This document shows positions 42,089 through 45,817 of a stretch of DNA of 45,817 nt, piece after piece (within the stretch, counting starts at the first letter, position 1; each line of letters opens with the position of its first letter). Below the pieces are notes generated by a model that was given only the letters and a program-made list of their open reading frames with translations, searched no databases and was not told the DNA's origin. The stretch is from RGIG8244 sp045639325. GTDB taxonomy: Bacteria; Verrucomicrobiota; Lentisphaeria; Victivallales; UBA1829. A program made the position numbers and the translations under genes. The stretch is taken from the NCBI GenBank assembly GCA_045639325.1, contig JAZUCU010000036.1:1-45817 (forward strand), written 5' to 3'.

Positions 42089-43315
42089 TTACTTGGTTTT
42101 GAAATAACGATCTGCAATTGCAAGATAATGCTGCCAATCTCGCAAGGTCTGATTATGTGTGCCCGGACGGCAATGAAAACTGATGTCGCCCGTAATATCT
42201 TGATCAATCTCCGGCATTTCTGAAATGGGGAGACCTCGTGAGCCAAAGAGTTGGTAAACTTCCGACGCATGATATGCCGCCAGAAATTCACCTTTCGGAT
42301 CCGCATTGGGGTCATCTTCTGCTGTGCCGATCGCTAATGGCCTGGGGGCAATCATTGCCAACAGTTCATGTTGATCAAATGGCAACTCTTCCTCTTTCCA
42401 CATAAAATCTTCCAGCTTTGCAACAAACCAGCATGGTAGATCATAATGGAAGTGATAATCAAAATGCAATGAGAGATTTTCGCCGAACTTGCGCCGGTGA
42501 AGTGCGCCGCCACCACATCCGGAATCGTTGGATATTACCATTGCAAAACGTGGATCCGTCGCGCCTGCCCATAACGACGTTTTACCCAAGCGGGAATGAC
42601 CATGCACAATGATGGCCGCCGGGTTGATCGCAGGGTCGTTCTGTAAGCAGTCTAATCCACGGGATAAGCCCCATGCCCAGGCTCCAATTACGGAATATTT
42701 TTGAGAAATGGATGAATATTCCTCTTTATCAAAAAACAGTTGAAAAATACTGCCGTTCACCCCGCCCGCTCTGTCCGGATGTATGTCATGATAACAAATT
42801 GTGGCGGAAGCATATCCACGTTTGATTACTTCACGGAAACTGAACCGTTCCGCCTGTTGACAACGCTGTGACGCCGCAAGTTCTCCTTCCCGGATATAGC
42901 CGGTTTTTATCACATCTTCTTCATCCGTAGTATTATGATTGCCTTGAAAATTCAGTGCAAGGAACGCGGGAACCGGTTCATTGATATGTTTCGGCAGATA
43001 CAGCAGCATGATCATACTGTGTTCTTTTCTGTTATTCATGGCAAGCGTGATCTTGATTTCCTTGCGGATCGCCAGCCCGTCAAGGGCATCTTCTTTGCAA
43101 GCGAGTAATTCAAATTGCATATTATCCGGACGTGGCAGGATGTCGCCGTAAGAATATTCTTTCAGGATGGATAAGACGGCATTACGTTGAACATTCATCC
43201 ATTCAAAGGCGGAGGAGATTCGGTCCGTATTATTTTTTAGCAACGGATCGGGCAGGGTATATGTTGGGACCTGTGCCTCATCCGTTGAGTAGCAATGAAA
43301 TTGAGAAATATCCAT
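42089..43315 (-). CDS. CE15-type esterase/acyl hydrolase, apparently cytoplasmic
   Basis: 408 residues of an alpha/beta hydrolase with the nucleophile elbow GHSRLGKTSLWAGATDPRF (about 239-257) and a C-terminal FHCRPGTHNQTLRDWQHY that supplies the His. This is the pattern of bacterial CE15 glucuronoyl esterases and related esterases, which split the ester between 4-O-methylglucuronate on xylan and lignin alcohols. No signal peptide or lipobox is seen in MDISQFHCYSTDEAQ, unlike most CE15 enzymes. AGGAG 11 bp upstream supports ATG 43315 over a TTG three codons earlier. The promoter is at 43343-43370. Confidence 0.82.
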   Translation of the reverse strand: MDISQFHCYSTDEAQVPTYTLPDPLLKNNTDRISSAFEWMNVQRNAVLSILKEYSYGDILPRPDNMQFELLACKEDALDGLAIRKEIKITLAMNNRKEHSMIMLLYLPKHINEPVPAFLALNFQGNHNTTDEEDVIKTGYIREGELAASQRCQQAERFSFREVIKRGYASATICYHDIHPDRAGGVNGSIFQLFFDKEEYSSISQKYSVIGAWAWGLSRGLDCLQNDPAINPAAIIVHGHSRLGKTSLWAGATDPRFAMVISNDSGCGGGALHRRKFGENLSLHFDYHFHYDLPCWFVAKLEDFMWKEEELPFDQHELLAMIAPRPLAIGTAEDDPNADPKGEFLAAYHASEVYQLFGSRGLPISEMPEIDQDITGDISFHCRPGTHNQTLRDWQHYLAIADRYFKTK

Positions 43316-43342
43316 AATAAGCAAACTCCTGTTATGGAAATA

Positions 43343-43370
43343 AATATATCACAATCTACGGAAAAATCAA
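43343..43370 (-). promoter_or_regulatory. Promoter of the CE15/beta-lactamase-like pair
   Basis: Minus strand: TTGATT (43365-43370), 16 bp, TATATT (43343-43348). The first 12 bases (TTGATTTTTCCG) are identical to those of the DAACS symporter promoter. Confidence 0.72.
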
Positions 43371-43388
43371 GGAATGAGGGCAAAAAAA

Positions 43389-43462
43389 TGGAGCGGGCGA
43401 AGAGAATCGAACTCTCGTGGCCAGCTTGGGAAGCTGGAGCATAACCATTTTGCTACGCCCGC
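43389..43462 (-). tRNA. tRNA-Gly (anticodon CCC)
   Basis: Minus-strand cloverleaf: acceptor GCGGGCG/CGCCCGC, anticodon stem CCAGC/GCTGG with loop TTCCCAA (anticodon CCC), T-loop TTCGATT, discriminator T and an encoded CCA. Seven T follow directly on the minus strand (43382-43388). The promoter is at 43478-43505. Confidence 0.96.
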
Positions 43463-43477
43463 ATGATAATAGAGAGT

Positions 43478-43505
43478 AATATATCATGAAAAAATGATTC
43501 GTCAA
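43478..43505 (-). promoter_or_regulatory. Promoter of tRNA-Gly
   Basis: Minus strand: TTGACG (43500-43505), 16 bp, TATATT (43478-43483), 16 bp before the tRNA 5' end. Confidence 0.72.
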
Positions 43506-43548
43506 GTGATAAATTAAATAAAAAATGCAAAAATTTTTAATTTTTTAC

Positions 43549-43576
43549 TTGCAATTTGAAAAAATGGTTGTATAGT
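43549..43576 (+). promoter_or_regulatory. Promoter of tRNA-Ser
   Basis: TTGCAA (43549-43554), 16 bp, TATAGT (43571-43576), 34 bp before the tRNA. Confidence 0.65.
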
Positions 43577-43610
43577 TACTATATCATCAAGATGATGATT
43601 TATTAATTGC

Positions 43611-43703
43611 GGAGAGATGCCCGAGTGGCCGAAGGGAACGGTTTGCTAAACCGTCGTACGATATAAAGTCGTACCGCGAGTTCGAATCTCGCTCTCTCCG
43701 CCA
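43611..43703 (+). tRNA. tRNA-Ser (anticodon GCT)
   Basis: A class II tRNA of 93 nt with CCA: acceptor GGAGAGA/TCTCTCC, anticodon stem ACGGT/ACCGT with loop TTGCTAA (GCT), a long variable arm (GTACG...CGTAC hairpin), T-loop TTCGAAT and discriminator G. Seven T follow directly (43704-43710) and can end transcription. Confidence 0.97.
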
Positions 43704-44169
43704 TTTTTTTGTCCTCATTCTAATCTACCTGAAAAAATCACCCTTGCTATTATTTTGTAAAACTCGTTGACTCAAAGGCTTTTACAACATTTCTGCCAGT
43801 GTGTAAGAAACACACGCGAGATGCTGAAATCAGACCATTTTGCCCCGGATTTTGTCTGAAATCTGTCTGAATTCTGAGTTTTTCTGAAAGGTGTAAAAAT
43901 CAAGGTTCTTTTTGTAAGTGCTTGATTATTAACAAAGTCTTGTTTTGTACCTTACCGAAGTAATGGGGGAAGATAAAAAAACGCTGACCGTTTTTTCAAG
44001 TCTGACAAAAATTCTGTGAAGTTTTTTTCACAAAACCGCTTCACAAAGGCTTTTGTGCTGCCCTTTGCCACTTACCCTAACCTTGCCGTAATCGCCACGC
44101 CACGTCCCTGTAAACGCAAAAAAAAGGCGGCAAGATTTCTCCTGGTATCAGATGTAAACAAACTTGCGC
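43704..44169. other. Intergenic region between tRNA-Ser and the secreted protein gene
   Basis: No convincing gene. A small hairpin (GTGTGT-AAGAA-ACACAC, 43799-43815) is the only clear structure. A plus-strand open frame (44016-44243) overlaps the 3' end of the minus-strand gene and has no ribosome site. No terminator could be identified with confidence for the minus-strand gene ending at 44170. Confidence 0.5.
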
Positions 44170-45672
44170 TTATCTTTGCCATCCTTGTATCTTATAATTC
44201 TTTTCAAAGAGCTTGCGCTCTGCTCCGCCGTTGTCGGGTTTGAACCATACTTCAAATCTGGCTCCGTAATACTGCCCCCATTCTCCTTCGTAAATGGTAA
44301 AATACATCCCGGTACAGAATTGTTCCAGAGGATCATCCGACCAGCCGGAAACATTATTGGTTGAATTTTTCAGCCTCGCGGCGGACAGCGGTGTCCCTTT
44401 GGTGATTTCAAAGGCTTTCAAATACACAGTGCCTCTTTCTCCCGGGTTGCACCAGAGGATGGCTTCGTAAATACCTCCTTGTATACTGTCGCGTAAAATG
44501 AGATCGGATTTTTCTTTCCGGCAACTGTCCACGGGGAGTAATTTATGCCAATTCTTTTTATTGGTCAGCAGTGCGGAAAATTCTTTTTCAATTTCAAGCA
44601 GTGCAGCCGCAGTCATTTGCCGTCCGGGAAATTGACTCTGGTCGAAAACAGTTACCAAGGCTCCACGGCTGAAAAAACGGGTCGTCCATATATTGTTTTT
44701 TCTGTGTTCCGTCTGATTTCGCGGATTGGTGGGAATTGCGTTCCTCGCTTCACCACCCAAACTGATATCAAACCGGAATTGAAACTCCAAGGCAGGGTCT
44801 CCGACTTTTTTCCCATTTTCACCCCACGGCAAAAAATGAGCGTAATATTGATGTAATGAGGGGGCAATTTCGCCATTGGGATAACGGAAATAGCGTACGG
44901 CATAAAGTTCTTTGTTTTGTTCACGATACAGCCGCCACTCCGGGTGACAGGCGAAATAGTGGATCAGAAGTTTTTTGTTTTCAGTTTTAGAGAGTAATTT
45001 TTCCAATGACGGTAAGGAACACTTTGCATCATCCGCAAGTTTCGGTCCCCGGTTGATCGCAGAAATAACTTTCTGCTGAAATGAACCAAGCGGTTTTTCC
45101 CGCCAATGAGAACGGGTATGAAAATGCACATAGCTCAAATTTTTTTCAGGTTCGGCAAGTTTGACATTTTTCGGTAACTTCAAGTTATCTGCAAATTTAT
45201 CCCGGCTGGCTTCCCGGACATTTTTCCAAAATTGCTTTGCCTGAGCAGGAGTCATTTTTGCCCCTTTGCGGGCCAGCAGTGTAAATGTTTCTTTGTTTTC
45301 CGGCAGAAAGATCTGCGGGTATTTTCCTGAAAGAAAAACTGCGGTTTTTTTAGATTTCAGTCCCCCCATGGTTATGTAAATATATAATTTACCATCCTTA
45401 ATCTTCCAGGAAAATTTTGGTTCCGGCAAATCTTTCCCTGTACTTTTTTTATATGCAATACGATCTTTTTCTCTCAACTTGACAGCTCTTTCCGAAAGTA
45501 CCATTTCAGCAGAACCGTCCGGATTAAAACGGTAAGCCATTTCAGATGCTTTGATTTCGCCGCTGTTTTCGGGGAAAGAAATATACCACAATCCTTCCGT
45601 TATAGTTATTTCCTTTCCGGTAAGTGAGAACAGAACAGTGCAGGACATAAGCAATAATATAAGTGTTTTCAT
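44170..45672 (-). CDS. Secreted protein of unknown function
   Basis: 500 residues. A typical signal peptide (MKTLILLLMSCTVLFSLTG) precedes KEITITEGLW, so export is expected. Roughly two regions follow: a beta-rich, lysine-rich N-terminal part (about 20-150) with SWKIKDGKLYIYI, and a C-terminal ~250 residues with aromatic-rich stretches (HYFACHPEWRLYREQN, GGIYEAILWCNPGERG, WGQYYGARFEVWF). I recognise no named family; the last part has the look of a beta-sandwich, possibly carbohydrate-related. The start overlaps the stop of the upstream, edge-truncated gene (ATGA), so the two are coupled. Confidence 0.75.
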   Translation of the reverse strand: MKTLILLLMSCTVLFSLTGKEITITEGLWYISFPENSGEIKASEMAYRFNPDGSAEMVLSERAVKLREKDRIAYKKSTGKDLPEPKFSWKIKDGKLYIYITMGGLKSKKTAVFLSGKYPQIFLPENKETFTLLARKGAKMTPAQAKQFWKNVREASRDKFADNLKLPKNVKLAEPEKNLSYVHFHTRSHWREKPLGSFQQKVISAINRGPKLADDAKCSLPSLEKLLSKTENKKLLIHYFACHPEWRLYREQNKELYAVRYFRYPNGEIAPSLHQYYAHFLPWGENGKKVGDPALEFQFRFDISLGGEARNAIPTNPRNQTEHRKNNIWTTRFFSRGALVTVFDQSQFPGRQMTAAALLEIEKEFSALLTNKKNWHKLLPVDSCRKEKSDLILRDSIQGGIYEAILWCNPGERGTVYLKAFEITKGTPLSAARLKNSTNNVSGWSDDPLEQFCTGMYFTIYEGEWGQYYGARFEVWFKPDNGGAERKLFEKNYKIQGWQR

Positions 45673-45817
45673 AATCCTATTTTCCTGTTTTTTATTTTCC
45701 AAGGGTGGAATACTTTGATTTTGCCATTGCTCCATATCTGATGGCGTAAATCACCTGCATGGCAGCGTTGGGCATCTTCCAGAAGAACAAAAGGAGCTTC
45801 CTTCAAAGAACGCCCTT
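45669..45817 (-). CDS. 3' end of an unidentified gene, cut by the window edge
   Basis: About 48 C-terminal residues in frame with no stop back to the window edge, including LLEDAQRCHAGDLRHQIW. The stop overlaps the ATG of the secreted protein gene (ATGA), the pattern seen between other coupled genes in this window. Too short to identify. Confidence 0.55.
   Translation of the reverse strand, partial: GRSLKEAPFVLLEDAQRCHAGDLRHQIWSNGKIKVFHPWKIKNRKIGL

Noticed and set aside
44016..44243. A 75-residue plus-strand protein before the secreted-protein gene
   Set aside because: No ribosome site, it overlaps the 3' end of the opposite-strand gene and the text is low in recognisable structure.

Overview
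The window looks like a chromosomal segment of a host-associated, carbohydrate-fermenting bacterium. The best guess is the PVC group, probably Lentisphaerota/Victivallales. This is inference from gene mix, moderate G+C, strong GGAG-type ribosome sites and dispersed palindromic repeats; no rRNA or other marker here settles it. There are about 35 protein genes (one cut by the right edge), three tRNA genes and no phage, IS transposase or CRISPR array.

Layout. 1-644: non-coding, with blocks of CTCCGTA repeated every 10 bp. 645-3203: a three-gene operon of an SDR mannonate/fructuronate oxidoreductase, mannonate dehydratase (uxuA) and a dCMP deaminase. 3258-3840: a large palindromic repeat (180-bp arms, 223-bp core). 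3968-4045: tRNA-Pro. 4207-11243: uvrA and an overlapping giant SNF2-family ATPase. 11254-~11883: a second palindromic repeat of the same family with its core in the opposite orientation. 12180-18113: a plus-strand operon that begins with a multi-TM protein resembling MotA/TolQ/ExbB and a one-TM, long coiled-coil protein with an Asp in its TM segment. It continues with an M24 peptidase, a ferredoxin-nitroreductase fusion and a membrane glycosyltransferase split into two frames at a G6 tract. 18114-23939 (minus): parE, parC and another ArnT/PMT-like membrane protein. 24140-24716 (minus): a DUF4160/DUF2442 small-gene pair. 24844-26079 (minus): a DAACS symporter. 26144-26860 (minus): a DeoR-family regulator.

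27062-40738 is one tightly packed 13-gene plus-strand catabolic operon diverging from the DeoR gene: PfkB kinase, ThuA-like protein, Gfo/Idh/MocA oxidoreductase, FucI-like isomerase, IolB, FGGY kinase, FAD-linked GlcD-like oxidase, a cysteine-poor GlcF/GlpC-like partner, class II aldolase, NagB, NagA, an IolE/IolI-type TIM barrel and a second Gfo/Idh/MocA enzyme. It ends in a strong terminator. The set mixes parts of inositol, deoxy-sugar and amino-sugar catabolism, so the substrate cannot be read from homology alone. 40823-43315 (minus) holds a beta-lactamase-fold lipoprotein and an apparently cytoplasmic CE15-type esterase. These are followed by tRNA-Gly (minus), tRNA-Ser (plus) and an unrecognised secreted protein coupled to a gene running off the right edge.

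The genes combine uronate catabolism (uxuA and its SDR partner, perhaps CE15) and a broad sugar-acid/amino-sugar operon with DNA maintenance genes (uvrA, SNF2, parE, parC). Most convincing promoters here have the form TTGAnn-N16/17-TATATT. The items most worth follow-up are the paired palindromic elements with flipped cores, the motor-like coiled-coil pair, the hybrid sugar operon with its cysteine-depleted Fe-S-type subunit, and the G6-split glycosyltransferase.
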